NCBI RefSeq assembly: GCF_947179515.1
Contig: NC_067476.1
Coordinates: forward strand, 59,423,300 to 59,487,299
Length of the DNA stretch: 64,000 nucleotides
Direction of reading: 5' to 3'
From: Apodemus sylvaticus
Taxonomy: Eukaryota; Chordata; Mammalia; Rodentia; Muridae
In this document: positions 1-10,926 of the stretch, piece after piece
How positions within the stretch are numbered: position 1 is the first letter of the stretch
Layout of the letters: the number at the start of each line of letters is the position of its first letter
Notes under the pieces: generated by a model
The model's database searches: none
Told to the model about the DNA's origin: nothing
What the model saw: the letters and a program-made list of their open reading frames with translations, nothing else
Translations under genes and position numbers: made by a program

Positions 1-1725
1 GCATATACATACAAGGTCATACTATATCCCACAGTCATTTTCTACAGAGAAATTATGGAGTTAAAATATTTTGTTTTCTAGATACAGAAAAACATCTTTA
101 ACTGAAAAACTATGAAAGTTGAAGCTTCATTTTATAGTATATTGTTCTCTTTACATCATAAGAGAATAAACAGTGCCTTTAAAAAACTATTTAACACATC
201 TATAACAGCATCTTCAGCTCTTTAGAGGTCTCTACATATATTTTCAGTTGCTATAGCCTTTTATATTTGGTTACAGTGCACAAGTTACTCCTGTGTACAG
301 TCTGTAAAACATGTGGCAAACCTTCCCAGCCTTACCAATCATAAAGTACATCTAATCTCACTAATGGATCCTTAGGATGTGGATTAGAAATAACTGGTAG
401 AAGAGACAAGAGTCTGATTTTGTGGTAAGTGCATAGATAGAAACAGGGGTTGGCCTTCTGTGTGCTCATGAGGAAGTTAGGGTGTAAGAAACATAGTTCT
501 CTAGATAGTTTATCTTTGGGAGCAGGGCTTATTTGAAGTTTAGGTAGTTTGTTTTCAGACAGGGTCTCACTATGTAGCCCAGGGTACTCTTTAACCTTGT
601 AGAAGATAATCTTATATAGATTAGGGGTGTTTTTTTAATTTTTTTTGTGTGTGGTGTGCATTTGGGTGTGCACATGTGCACGTGGGTGTGCTTCCATGTG
701 TGGATATATGCCTGGAGGCCAGAGTGTTGGGGTTCTTGGTATACACAATTATGCTTTGCAAAAGTTTTTCTGTTTGTATTTTGAAACAGGTCTAACTCTG
801 CATTCCAGACTAGAAAATAGTCATCCTGTAACTGAGGCCAGCCTCAAGTCTGTGGACCCTCCTGCCTCACTTCCCAAGTACTAATATTATAATACTGCCT
901 AGAAATTTTACATTTAATTGGAAAAATAAATATTCTAGACAACACTTAATGTTTATTTATAATTTATATAAAACACAAAATAAAGACACAAATTCCTGCA
1001 ATATTTTGGAAACTTGATTGGTATATATAACCTTTAAAATGCATTTTATAATTGCATAATGAAAGAAAAAAGAGCCGATGTCCTTTTTATCTATTTAGTT
1101 TTTAAAACTTATTATTGATTCTTTGTGAATTTCACATCTTGTACCTCAATCCTAATCATTTCTCTGTCCTTTCTTATCTTCTCACCAAAAGAAAAAATTC
1201 TTGTTGTGGAAGTTTTCATGTGTGACAGTGTGTCCCAATGTATACCCTTTTATCCACACTTCTTTTCTTTCATATGTTCATTACAATGAGTCAGTGGTTT
1301 GGTTCAGGGCCTCTAGTTTCTACTACACAATCAAAACTGGATCCTCCTCTAGTTTCTACTACACAATCAATACAGAGACTCCTCTCAGATATCCTGCTGT
1401 TGTCCTGTGTCATGAAGATCTTATATTTTTTGGAATAGTAGGACCAGTCCCTTCATATGCTCCAGCAGTTCATTGATGGTATAGATGTTGGGATGGGCCA
1501 ACTCTGGATCTGGGCCTGGGTGATAGCTAAGCTGGTTATCCTGCCAACTCTTGAACACCCACACCACTAAGAGAGGCTCTCTAGCACTGCCCTGGATAGC
1601 TCACCCCATGCCACAGCCAGCAGAGGACAGAGCCAGCTCTCCTCATCTCGTGCCCTCCAGGCCAGCTCACCTGTACCCACACCAGCAGGGCCAGCTCTGT
1701 TGTGCTGCCCAGGTGAAGTACTGTA
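1..1725. repeat. Left arm of large inverted duplication, outer block
   Basis: This block reads as the reverse complement of 20788-22556. Base 1 pairs with 22556. Base 1725 pairs with 20788, where the right arm is interrupted by an L1. Mirrored coordinates sum to 22557 at the outer end and 22513 inside; the 44-bp shift is explained by a longer CA microsatellite in the right copy. Mismatches are sparse, about 1-3% by eye. Homology reaches the first base of the window, so the arm probably continues beyond it. It contains SINE remnants and an Lx-type L1 3' UTR but no gene. Confidence 0.96.
548..890 (-). mobile_element. Degenerate B1/B3-type SINE remnants (left arm)
   Basis: At 548-600 a piece reads like antisense B1 (gacagggtctcactatgtag). 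At 636-890 a GT-rich start followed by gcctggaggccagag and a late cctcctgcctcacttccc block resembles an antisense B3-type SINE. Both are old and partial. The mirrored copies lie at about 21620-22010. Family names come from memory of consensus motifs. Confidence 0.5.
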
Positions 1726-2580
1726 TCCCAAGTGATACAGGTAATGAGGGGCAGGGCCAGCTCTCCTGCTATCACAACCCTGGGGACAGCTCTCTTGCTC
1801 ACCACAGGTAGCTAGAGGTAAAGCAGGGGATGGGGGTCATTTCTCCCTCTCCCTTACCCATACCACTACACAGAAGTCCAACTGTCAGCTCTCTAGCATT
1901 CACTCCCTCAGGGCTGGCTTACCCACAGCCACCATAACCTGGAACCAACTCCATTGTACTTCCTCAGCAAGGTATGGGGCCTGAATTCATGAATACTGCA
2001 GCTGACAAGGGGCAGTGCCAGCTCTCCTCCTCTCATGCCTTCTGGGATAGCTCTCTCATGATGCCCATGCAAATGGATGGGCCATCTCTGCACAGCCCTC
2101 AGATATCAACCTTGCCCCAGGTAACAACCCAAAGTGTAGACACCCACCTAGCCTTCGGGGTGACAGACTCCCACTACTGCAGGTCCTCTGACCCAGACAT
2201 GGCCCTCAGTGGTAGCACAAGACAGGACTTCATTATTTCCCAGGTGGCATCTCTGGCCACTCATACCAGGCTGTTCTCTCTACCCTGGAGTCTCCAATTC
2301 AACCTCTCTTCATTGTGTACACATGCCTCTGCCTCTCCCTCTCCTCCATCTCTCCACCAGTTACTTGCTCATCAAAGTGGCAGCTCTAGGTATCTAGGGT
2401 CTTCTGAGGAGTGCTATGCCCTGCCAGTACCATGTGGCACCAGGCAAGGTTGTCTCAGGTATGGACTGCCCGCTTTGGCCTTTCTGTCACAAGGCTGGGA
2501 GCTATCTCAGGCTTTCTCTACTAGCCTGGGATTCATAATGACCGGATGGGGGGTATTACTGGGCATGGTCCATCTGTAAT
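1085..2580 (-). mobile_element. Old murid L1 (Lx-type) 3' UTR, left arm
   Basis: The block ttattgattctttgtgaatttcac near 1110-1135, followed by a pyrimidine-rich stretch and ggttcagggcctctagtttctac, matches what I remember of the Lx-family L1 3' UTR in antisense. From about 1560 it becomes GC-rich with many irregular ccagctctcc-like units, also typical of that 3' UTR. A 36-bp unit is tandemly doubled at about 1313-1384. Long frames through it, such as a 201-codon frame at 1974-2579, encode nothing recognisable and are treated as chance. Only 1085-1725 has a mirror copy in the right arm (about 20788-21430). Confidence 0.7.
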
Positions 2581-2890
2581 TTATTTACTGAGACAGGTCA
2601 TCATATTTTGTAGCCCAGCCTGGCTTTAAACTTTCAGGAACCTTCCTTATTCAGCCTTCCAAGTGCTAGAATTACAGGCATAAGCCACTATGCCTGATTT
2701 TCAAGATACTTAATAGAGAACAGAGTACTATATTATAATTGAAAAAATAATTTATAGCAATGTGTACCAAATAACACCAACATACTATTCACTAAAAGCT
2801 GCTTTTGGGGGTTTGCAAAATCATTAATATTTTCAACTTTGAACCAGAACCTACTAAACAATATAAATGAAACCATGCTCAACATTCAAT
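1726..2890. other. Segment present in left arm, missing from right arm
   Basis: These 1,165 bp have no mirror copy. In the right arm the two flanking bases are separated by the L1 at 14851-20789 instead. The segment holds the GC-rich part of the Lx-type 3' UTR, a worn B1 and about 190 bp of AT-rich DNA. The simplest reading is that L1 insertion deleted it from the right arm. Confidence 0.85.
2590..2700 (-). mobile_element. Old B1 SINE fragment
   Basis: Antisense B1 landmarks are visible in order: gagacaggtc, gtagcccagcctggc, ccttccaagtgctagaattacaggcataagccac. It is strongly diverged, so old. It lies inside the segment that the right arm lacks. Confidence 0.7.
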
Positions 2891-3039
2891 AAATAATCAT
2901 GGAGTGTCAATATTTACATTTGTGTTACACTCAGTAGTGGGATGTGTTCTGAGCAATAAATCCTTAGGTGATTTAATCATTTTGAAAGCATCTAAGAGTA
3001 TATTCAGTCCAACCTGCAAAGTTAAGATCAGTCATTCAG

Positions 3040-4540
3040 AGTCTTCCTGCCACCATTTGCACCAGGGAGTGGGGAAACTCCACAACCTTCTGTGCGCAGC
3101 CTGCCAGGACAGAGTGATCTCCCAGCAGTGCTTTCATTTCTGAGCTCAGAGGAGTAAGGACATAGGCTTACAGGCCCACTGGAGGAACAAACTCCAGCCA
3201 GAGACAACAATACCAACTAGCACAAGAGATAACCAGATGGCAAAAGGCAAATGCAAGAATTCTACCAACAGAAACCAATGCCACATGGCAATATCAAAAC
3301 CCAGTTCTCCCACCACAGCAAGTCCTGGATACTCCAACATACCAGAAAAGCAAGAGATGGATTTAAAATCATATCTCATGATGCTGATAGAGGGCTTCAA
3401 GAAAGACTTAAATATCTCCCTTATAGAAATACAGGAGAATATCAGTCAGCAGGTAAAAGCCCTTAAAGTAAACACAAAAATCCCTTAAATAAACACAGGA
3501 GATCATGGGTAAACAGGCAGAACCCCTTAAAGAAGAAAGACAAAAATCCCTTAAAGAATTACAGGAAAACACAAACAATCAAGTGAAGGAACTGAACAAA
3601 ACCATCCAGGATCTAAAAGTGGAAGTAGAAACAATAAAGAAATCACAAAGTGAGTCATCCCTGGAGATAGAAAACCTTGGAAAGGATTCAGGAGTCATAG
3701 ATGCAAGCATCAACAACAGAATATAAGAGATAGAAGAAAGAACCTCAGGTGCTGAAGATACCATAGAAAACATTGACTCAACAGTCAATGAAAATGCAAA
3801 ATGCATAAAACTGGTAACCCAAAACATCCAGGAACGCCAGGACACAATGAGAAGACCAAATCTAAGGATTATAGGTATAGAGGAGAGAAAAGATTTCCAA
3901 CTTAAGGGGCCAGTAAATATCTTCAAAAAATTATAGAACAAAACTTCCCTAACCTAGAGAAAGAGATGCCCATGAACATACAAGAAGCCTTCAGAACTCC
4001 AAACAGACTGGACCAGAACAGAAACTCTTTCCAGCACAAAATAATCAAAACACCAAATTCACTAAACAAAGAAAGAATATTAAAAGCAGTAAGGGGGAAA
4101 AGGCAAGTAACTTATAAAGGCAGACCTATCAGAATTACACCAGACTTCTCACTAGAGACAATGAAAGCTAGAAGATCCTGGGTAGAACTCATACAGACCC
4201 TAAGAGAACACAAATGCCAGCCCAGGCTACTATACACAGCAAAACTCTCAATCATCATAGATGGAGAAATCAAGATATCCCAATGTAAAACCAAATTTAC
4301 ACAATATCTGTCCAAAAACCCAGCCCTACAAAGGATAATTGATGGAAAATGCCAGCACATGGAGGGAAACTACACCATAGAAAAAGCAAGAAAGTAATCT
4401 TCTTCCAACAAACCCAAAAGAAGATACCCACACAAACATAAAAATAACATCAAAAATAATAGAAAGAAACAATCACTATTCCTTAAATATCTCTTAACAA
4501 CAATGGACTCAGCTCTCCAGTAAAAAGATATAGACTAACA
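3040..4540 (+). mobile_element. L1 5' fragment (5' UTR tail, ORF1, ORF1-ORF2 spacer), left arm
   Basis: The sense strand runs from L1 5' UTR-like sequence through a complete-length but broken ORF1, then about 140 bp of inter-ORF spacer and the first bases of ORF2 (ggactcagctctccag). It stops abruptly near 4540 against an AT-rich tandem repeat. Because L1 copies normally lose their 5' end, a copy that keeps the 5' end and lacks all of ORF2 must have been cut by a later deletion or rearrangement. The same breakpoint occurs in the right arm near 13200, so it predates the duplication. Confidence 0.85.
3237..4397 (+). pseudogene. L1 ORF1p remnant, left arm
   Basis: ORF1p is the trimeric RNA-binding chaperone of the L1 ribonucleoprotein. 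The start fits the murid family (MAKGK). Total span is about 387 codons, close to the usual length, but it is split over frames: 3237-3488, 3505-3726 and 3966-4397. The middle part is a charged coiled coil (KELNKTIQDLKVEVETI). The last part holds the RNA-recognition and C-terminal domain signature (MRRPNLRI just upstream, then RKAVTYKGRPIRI-like and MKARRSW). In-frame stops and frameshifts make it non-functional. Almost the same breaks are in the mirrored copy at 13346-14504. Confidence 0.88.
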
Positions 4541-4550
4541 GAAGTATTTC

Positions 4551-5075
4551 TCATGTAAATCTTCAATTTTATCAGAAAATGTTTATAATTCCCATTTTAA
4601 TTAATTTAGTAATTTTTTATGTCTACCATTTTATCTGCATTATTTTTCATGATAATCATCAATTTTAATATGTCTTTCTATATATTTCCTCTATTTTATC
4701 AGAAATGTTTTCAATGTAAATCTTTGATTTTTTTCACAAATGTTTCTAATTCCACCTTCAATTAATTTAGAAAGTTTATATTTACCATTTTATATGTAAA
4801 ATTTTCCATGAAATAGTCAATTTTAACATGTTTGTCTATGTATTTCTTGAATTTTTCCAGAAATATTTTGCATGTAAATCTTTAATTTTATCTGAAAATG
4901 TTTATAATTCCACCTTTAATCAACTTAGAATTATCTTTATGCCTATCATTTTATCTGTATAATTTCCATGATAATCTTTAATTTTAACTTATATTTCTAT
5001 ATATCTCTTCTACTTTATCTGAAATATTTTCCATGTAAGTCTTTAATTTTATCATAAAGTGTTTTACTTCCCTTT
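4551..5075. repeat. AT-rich tandem repeat, unit about 160 bp, left arm
   Basis: A landmark catgtaaatctttaatttta recurs at about 4552, 4713, 4871 and 5032, giving spacings of 158-161 bp and a little over three diverged units. Each unit also has a tataattccacctt-like and an accattttatctg-like block in the same order. It starts within about 15 bp of the L1 breakpoint at 4540. I do not recognise the family. The mirrored array is at about 12670-13195. Confidence 0.85.
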
Positions 5076-6817
5076 TCAATAAAAAAAAGATCAATCTTTC
5101 AAACTGACATTGATGTAATAAAGAGAAATTACCAACACAAAATGTATGTTTGGACTCCAGAATGTACAACATATCATACTTCTCTGCAAACATGCTTTTA
5201 TAAATAGAAAGAACACATTATAAACCAGCAAAAATATAGCATATACATTTGTGTGCTATTAATAATCATTTATTCTCACTCAAATTCATGTGCTGTGCTC
5301 TATGTAATTTTACATACTAAACTTTTATGACTGGTAGTAAAGTAGGTTTGTTACAGCAGGAGCACCTCAAATATTTGAATCATATATTGCACCACAATGA
5401 TACAATGACTATTAAGTCACTTCATAGTAGAAATTCTTCAGATCTACTACAATCTTATAGGACCATTTTATTTAAATGTATATGTTTGTGAAGCCTGGTG
5501 ATATTTATGGAGTGTAAAAATCTATGCAATACATGGCACCTGAAGAAATATTTCAATTGGTAAATGCATATACTAACATTTACAGGATCCATACAATAAA
5601 CATATCTTAATGTACCAAGTAGAGCACAGTAGTTTTAAAGCAGATTTGTTCTATCCAAGCATAACTCTTGCCATAGGATGTTACAATGCAGACCAGGATC
5701 CAGAGATAATTAGATGTTTGATGCTAATAGACCCCTCTCATTCCATCCTTGTTCACATGCTTCTCTTTTTCCTACATTTGTTCCCCCTCAGTCTTCAAAG
5801 TGAAATCTGGTATTGTTAATATGTCTGATGGTTCATTGTAAATGAGCTTACCACTCTACCTTCATATCTTGTCCTTCATGTACAATCTAGAATCCAGATA
5901 AAATGCATGTTGACTTGCATATTTTTCACTAAAGATTGAGAATCATATTTGTCCACTAGAAATATGAAACAATGTGACCTAGTAAACACTACAAGCAAGG
6001 ATAAGATTACTTAAGTATTTGCCATACGATCCTGTTTGATAATGAAACTTGTAAGCCTAAACTTTCCTTCTTCTAACTATGCACAGGGCTGCAAACCTCC
6101 AGATACCAAGATGGCTACACCTGTTTCTCTGATCCATTAAACTTGGAGATTCTGAGCCTTCCCACTTGACTGTTGTGATGTTTAATCTTGGTTATCAAAC
6201 TGACTGGTCTGAGAGACACCTAGATTAGTAAAGCACACTTCTAAGTATGTCTGTGAGGGTGTTCAAATAGAAGACTGATGGTGTCTGGAAAATCAATTGA
6301 GGGGGAGACACTCACTCTGAATGTTTGTAACACTGTCTAATAGACTGCATAGGATGGGTGAAAGAAAACTGAAGAAGATAAGCCAGTGGATAAAACCCCC
6401 TTCTTCCTAATCACACCGCTATCACTCTTTCCCTTGATCATTAGTCCCCCCCCCCCCACTTTTGGCCCTCTCTGCAGAATCATCCAGGGATTTTTCCAGG
6501 CCTTCAGCTTCCCACTGGAACTGCACCATTGCTCCCATTTGTTCTGAGGCATTCAGCTTCTGGTACTAATCAGTTGCCAGGTTTCTAGTTCTCCAGGATA
6601 AAGAGGAGCACACTGCTTCCAATCTGCCAGACAATATAATAGATAATGAGTGTACTTGTACAATTATATACACACATACATAAATACACATATATCACAT
6701 ATACTCATATGTATGGTGTGTGTTTGTGAATGTGCATGGACTTTCTTGGTTATATTCTCCTATAGAACCTAACACAGCTATGTTTGGTGAAGAGAGGTGA
6801 TCGTGCCTTCACAATCA
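5076..6817. other. Arm DNA without recognisable gene or repeat
   Basis: AT-rich sequence with no frame longer than about 70 codons. A run of 12 C bases lies at 6449-6460 and a short TA/CA-rich stretch at about 6665-6725. The sequence is mirrored nearly identically at 10927-12660. Short frames such as those at 5610-5819 and 6337-6552 are retained in both arms only because the arms are nearly identical. Confidence 0.7.
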
Positions 6818-9774
6818 GATGCAGCTGCAGTCCTGAGATCCCATTTACTTTATCCCTATAGACCTTCATCTGATCCAAATGGATGGATAGGTATTCACCA
6901 CTTGAAGTGGCCAATAAGATTCTCTGGAATCATTTTTTATTGATTAATAAAAATAATTTCCAGCATTTTTCTCTCTATGTCTAATGATGTTAAGAACTCC
7001 TATTATATATCTTCCCAAATGCATAGTCCATGTGCCACAAATAAAAGAACAACATCTGTGAACACATTTTAACTTTGTTCGTAATTCTTGTAACTGTTGA
7101 CTGAGTCTTGAACAATCATACTGTCAAGATACCATAAACAGTTTCTTTGGCATATAACAAATATGTTTGTCCAAATCAAGAAGATTCGCATTCCCACAGT
7201 GGTGGTTATTTTTTCTTGATTCTAGCCTGAGTCAAGGTCAAAAGCAAGATCCTTAAGTGTCATCTTTGTACACCCTCTTCTCTCCCATAACAACAAAGAC
7301 TAACATGCCATTATTTCCTACAATTATGTTTTTGAATATTACTTGTAGTTACACTACAACCAGGAAGAGTCTTGAGCTGAAATTAGCAGACACAATTGGA
7401 TGGGAGCCTGGCTAACTTGTTGCCTCCATAGTTTTCTGTATAACTGACCAGATATCTTAAGGGCTAGATTTTAAGCATAAATTAATTTTTTCTGTCTTGG
7501 TCACTAAGTAATTAGTCATGCTTGGGATTCTTTCTTCTAGTGTAACCAAACTCCACATATTGTACTTGTTAATATCAACCCTTGAGCTGAACTTTTAAAA
7601 ACTGAAGTGTAATTTAAAGTGAGTATTCTCCCACCACACAGAGTATTTACTTAGAACCAGGCAATCACAAACTACATTCTAAAACTGATGTGTCCACAAC
7701 TCCCCTCTCCTATAGAGAGAACATTTTTGCTCTCTTAAAGTCTTAACACTATGAGTGATTCAAAAGGCAACCAGAGCAATGCTTAATTATAAAACTTAGA
7801 TGGCTTTAGAATGTTTTTAGGCATTATTTGCCTTTGAAACTCATTATTTTTCTAAAGTAGTTCTGTGTGACCACCAGAACTGGTACAATGTCCGGGACTC
7901 TCTCCATGATCATAAGTGTACTACTAATTGCTGCCCCAGTCTCTTCCTCTACCACACACTTAATACAGTCAATGCTAGCCATCCCAGTAGGCATTGTGTA
8001 TACAACCTTTTATTTCATTCTCTAAACATCCTGATAGGATGTTATTCTTCCTCCATTGTAAGGCTGAGACAAATTAGACTTTGGGGCATTAAGTAAAATG
8101 CACTCTAAAACATGTGGCACTGACTCCCATGGCAGGGTCATAATGTTTCCCTCTCTTTGTTTATAAAATATGACAACACATTGCATGCAATCAAATGACA
8201 CAAACTGCCAAGCCTCCATTGAAGCTGGCTATGAGTTTTCAGCTTTATAATGGTGGGAAAGTGATGTACATTTTACAGACATCAGAGTTCAAGTTTTGAG
8301 TTTTGACCTTTCCACACTAGCATTACGGAATGTGATAGGCTCTCGGGCTGGCCACAGCTCTGAGCTTTGGTTTCTGGTCACTAGGCAAAGCAGCTGCTCT
8401 CCGTGCACTGTGTTGCAAACTGCTGGGGTCTATGACACATGTTTCAGCTCACAATGGGTATATATATATAAATTTTAAACATTTTATTACATAAAATGTG
8501 CACATTAAATGTGCTATATATTATATATTGTTTATACTATATAAACAATACCATATCATTTAGCTAGAAATCACACACATAACATAAATATAGTTTATTA
8601 TAAAATTATATAATTATTTTAGTCTAACTTTTAGTTGTTTTTAAAAATATCTTACATAAACAAGTTTTAAAGGAAGAAATACTCACTTAGCTCACTGTTT
8701 CACAGTATTCAGCTCATAACCAGTCACCCCTGTAACTAAAGTAAAACATCATGTTAGTTGGGACATGATATGAAGTAACCTACTTTTCCCTCATGGCTAA
8801 CAGATACTAGAGATGAAAAGAAGCCCTGGGAACAAGTCATAACCTTCCGAAGTTCACTTCCTATTTCTTCCAAGTAAGCACCACCTGCCAAATATTTTCA
8901 CTGGCTAGGGATCGAGACTATAATTACAGCCTGTGGTGAACATTTCATACACAAACCATATTAGTAGTATAATTGAGTTTATATATGCAATCCACATACA
9001 ATACTATACTACCTGTATTCTGAATAATACATACTTGTAATGACTTGAGATTCAAACTTCTTATGAATATAATTATAACTGATAATTATAAGTCAATGTA
9101 CTTTAATCACACATTCTATATTCAAAACAAACTTGGCACCACAGCCATAGAGTATCTCCAATCATGAGTCTAATGATAACAGTCATTCATTCTAATGGTT
9201 AGCTTGACTGTTATGTTACCACATAAGAATTATGACTGTTTATTTCAATCAACAGCAAGTGTGAAAATACTTTGTTAAACCAACTTGTCTTGTTTATAAT
9301 GAATACTCTAAAAAGCTATAATTTACAAATTAGTCTTTTGTTATAAATTATGTAGTAATTCTCTAATACCATGAAAGCACAATGCTAAAACAAATATATT
9401 ATTATTTATTCTAACAGAGAGCTAATGGTTTGCTAGATAGCACTAGGGAAGTCACTTGTGTTCTTGATGATTGGTTGCTTCTTGTGCTACATTAGGTATT
9501 AAATATTTTATACTAACCCAAGTTACATAAATGTATATGACTTAAATTACCTGTGATTATATTAAAGCAGAAGCTACAAGTCTTTAATAAGTAACCTTCA
9601 CACTCCCAACGTTATGCATTATAAACATTTGGCCTTTAAATAGAAGCATATAGCTTCTTCATGGACCATTTAATTCGTTTTCAAAGTAAATGAGCTTAAC
9701 TTAATATTTTGCCTGGATAAGCTTGCTTCTGGTGGATAAAAAAAATGTAGATAGTGTTAGTATTAAGAATACAT
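6818..9774. other. Spacer of the inverted duplication, single-copy part
   Basis: I see no gene. The stretch is AT-rich with several runs of TA dinucleotides. A local inverted repeat of two 9-bp arms (tattgttta / taaacaata, 7-bp loop) lies at 8526-8550. No long open frame and no SINE landmarks are seen before 9775. Confidence 0.7.
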
Positions 9775-9846
9775 CCCAGGGGTAGAGCACTTGTGTAGAA
9801 TTCACAAGACACTGGGTTCAATCCTCAGCATTACAAAAATATATAA
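9775..9846 (+). mobile_element. ID-like SINE fragment
   Basis: The order ggggtagagcacttgtgtag, then gggttcaatcctcagca, then an A-rich tail matches the tRNA-derived ID family (BC1-related), which is abundant in rat. It carries several mismatches, so it is an old copy. Confidence 0.6.
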
Positions 9847-9904
9847 AACAAATACAGATTAAAATACAGAAATAAACCAATAAACATTGTCCTTAAAATG
9901 TATG

Positions 9905-10060
9905 CAGTCTAGGAGCTGGGGGTGAAGTAGCTGCTGATGAATTCTTTAAGTGTGAGTTCCGGGGTTCAGATCCCCAGTTGCACACATGGGGGGACAGGTA
10001 GAATTCTGGAGTTATCTGGCCAGTTACTAAATATGCCAAATAAATATGCTCCTATAGGAT
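9905..10060 (+). mobile_element. B2-like SINE fragment
   Basis: gagctgggggtgaagtagctgctgatg followed by gggttcagatccccagttgcacacatggggg resembles the tRNA-related head of a B2 element. The tail is poorly conserved. The assignment is tentative. Confidence 0.45.
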
Positions 10061-10114
10061 ACCCTGTGTTCAGGAAATAAGGTGGATATGTGCCCCAAAG
10101 TGAGGTCAATCAAT

Positions 10115-10387
10115 TCTCACTTCCTCAGGAACTGCCATACTGATTTCCATGGTAACTACACATATTCTAATTCCCACGGCAATGAATGAGTGCTTCCTCT
10201 TTTGTACTTTTGGGCATACATCCAAAAGATGCTAACACAAGGTCACTTATTCAGTCATGTTTATTGGTGCCCTATTCATAATAGCCAGAAACTAGAAACA
10301 ACCTGGATATCCCTCAACAGAAGAATGGATAAACAAAAGTGTGGTCCATTTAAACAATGGAGTATTGCTCAGTTATTTAAAAATAAA
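10115..10387 (+). mobile_element. Small old L1 ORF2 fragment with internal inversion
   Basis: 10115-10198 matches L1 ORF2 in antisense (ggaactgccatactgatttcc through cttcctctttt). 10199-10387 then matches the next part of ORF2 in sense (gggcatacatccaaaag, gccctattcataatagccag, atccctcaacagaagaatgg). An inverted upstream piece joined to a sense downstream piece is the pattern of twin priming. The copy is old and lacks a 3' UTR and tail. Confidence 0.6.
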
Positions 10388-10926
10388 TAGAATTGAAGAC
10401 CCAGAAATGAACCCACACACCTATGGTCACTTGATCTTTGACAAAGGAGCTACAACCATCCAGTGGAGAAAAGAGCCTCTTCAACAAATGGTGCTGGCTC
10501 AACTGGTGGCTAGCATGCAGAAGAATGCAAATCGATTCATTCTTATCTCCTTGTACTAAGCTCAAGTCCAAGTGGATCAAGGACCTCCACATAAAACCAG
10601 ACACACTGCAATTAATAGAAAAATAAAACTGGGGAAGAGCCTTGAACACAGAGACAGAGGGAAAATTTTCCTGAACAGAACCCCAATAGCCTATGCCCTA
10701 AGATCAAGAATTGACAAATGGGTCTTCATAAAATTACAAAGTTTCTGTAAAGCAAAGGATGCTGTCAATAGGACAAAACGGCAACCAACAAATTGGGAAA
10801 AGATCTTCACCAACCCTACATCCAAGAGAGGGCTAATATCCAATATATATAAAAAACTCAAAAAGTTAGACTCCAGAGAACCAAATAACCCTATTAAAAT
10901 TGGGGTACAGTACTAAACAAAGAATT
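10388..10926 (+). mobile_element. L1 ORF2 fragment ending at the duplication junction
   Basis: Sense ORF2 sequence from the region encoding RIEDPEMNPHTYGHL through NPTSKRGLISNIYKKLKKLD and NNPIK. Frames shift at about 10570-10640, so it is a pseudogene fragment. L1 similarity runs to aaacaaagaatt at 10926, and the right arm begins at 10927. The remaining 3' part of this L1 is absent. Compared by eye with the young copy at 58011-58230 it is about 90% identical. Confidence 0.85.

Larger units (their letters stand above)
2891..6817. repeat. Left arm of large inverted duplication, inner block
   Basis: Reverse complement of 10927-14850. Mirrored coordinates sum to 17741 at the outer side and 17744 at the inner side, with a few small indels between. 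In several stretches of 100 bp or more I counted zero or one mismatch. The inner end is sharp: left reads cacaatca then gatgc, while the right copy mirrored reads cacaatca then aattc. It carries a broken L1 5' fragment, an AT-rich tandem repeat and about 1.7 kb of otherwise single-copy DNA. Confidence 0.97.

Noticed and set aside
645..884. Short frames conserved between both arms (also 1201-1476, 5610-5819, 6337-6552)
   Set aside because: Conservation reflects recent duplication, not selection; they show no start context, domain or codon signal.
1974..2579. 201-codon open frame on the plus strand
   Set aside because: It lies in a GC-rich Lx-type L1 3' UTR, has no domain, and has no mirror copy in the right arm.
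4551..5075. AT-rich array as a CRISPR array
   Set aside because: Units of about 160 bp are diverged along their whole length with no short conserved repeat and unique spacers, and the sequence is mammalian.
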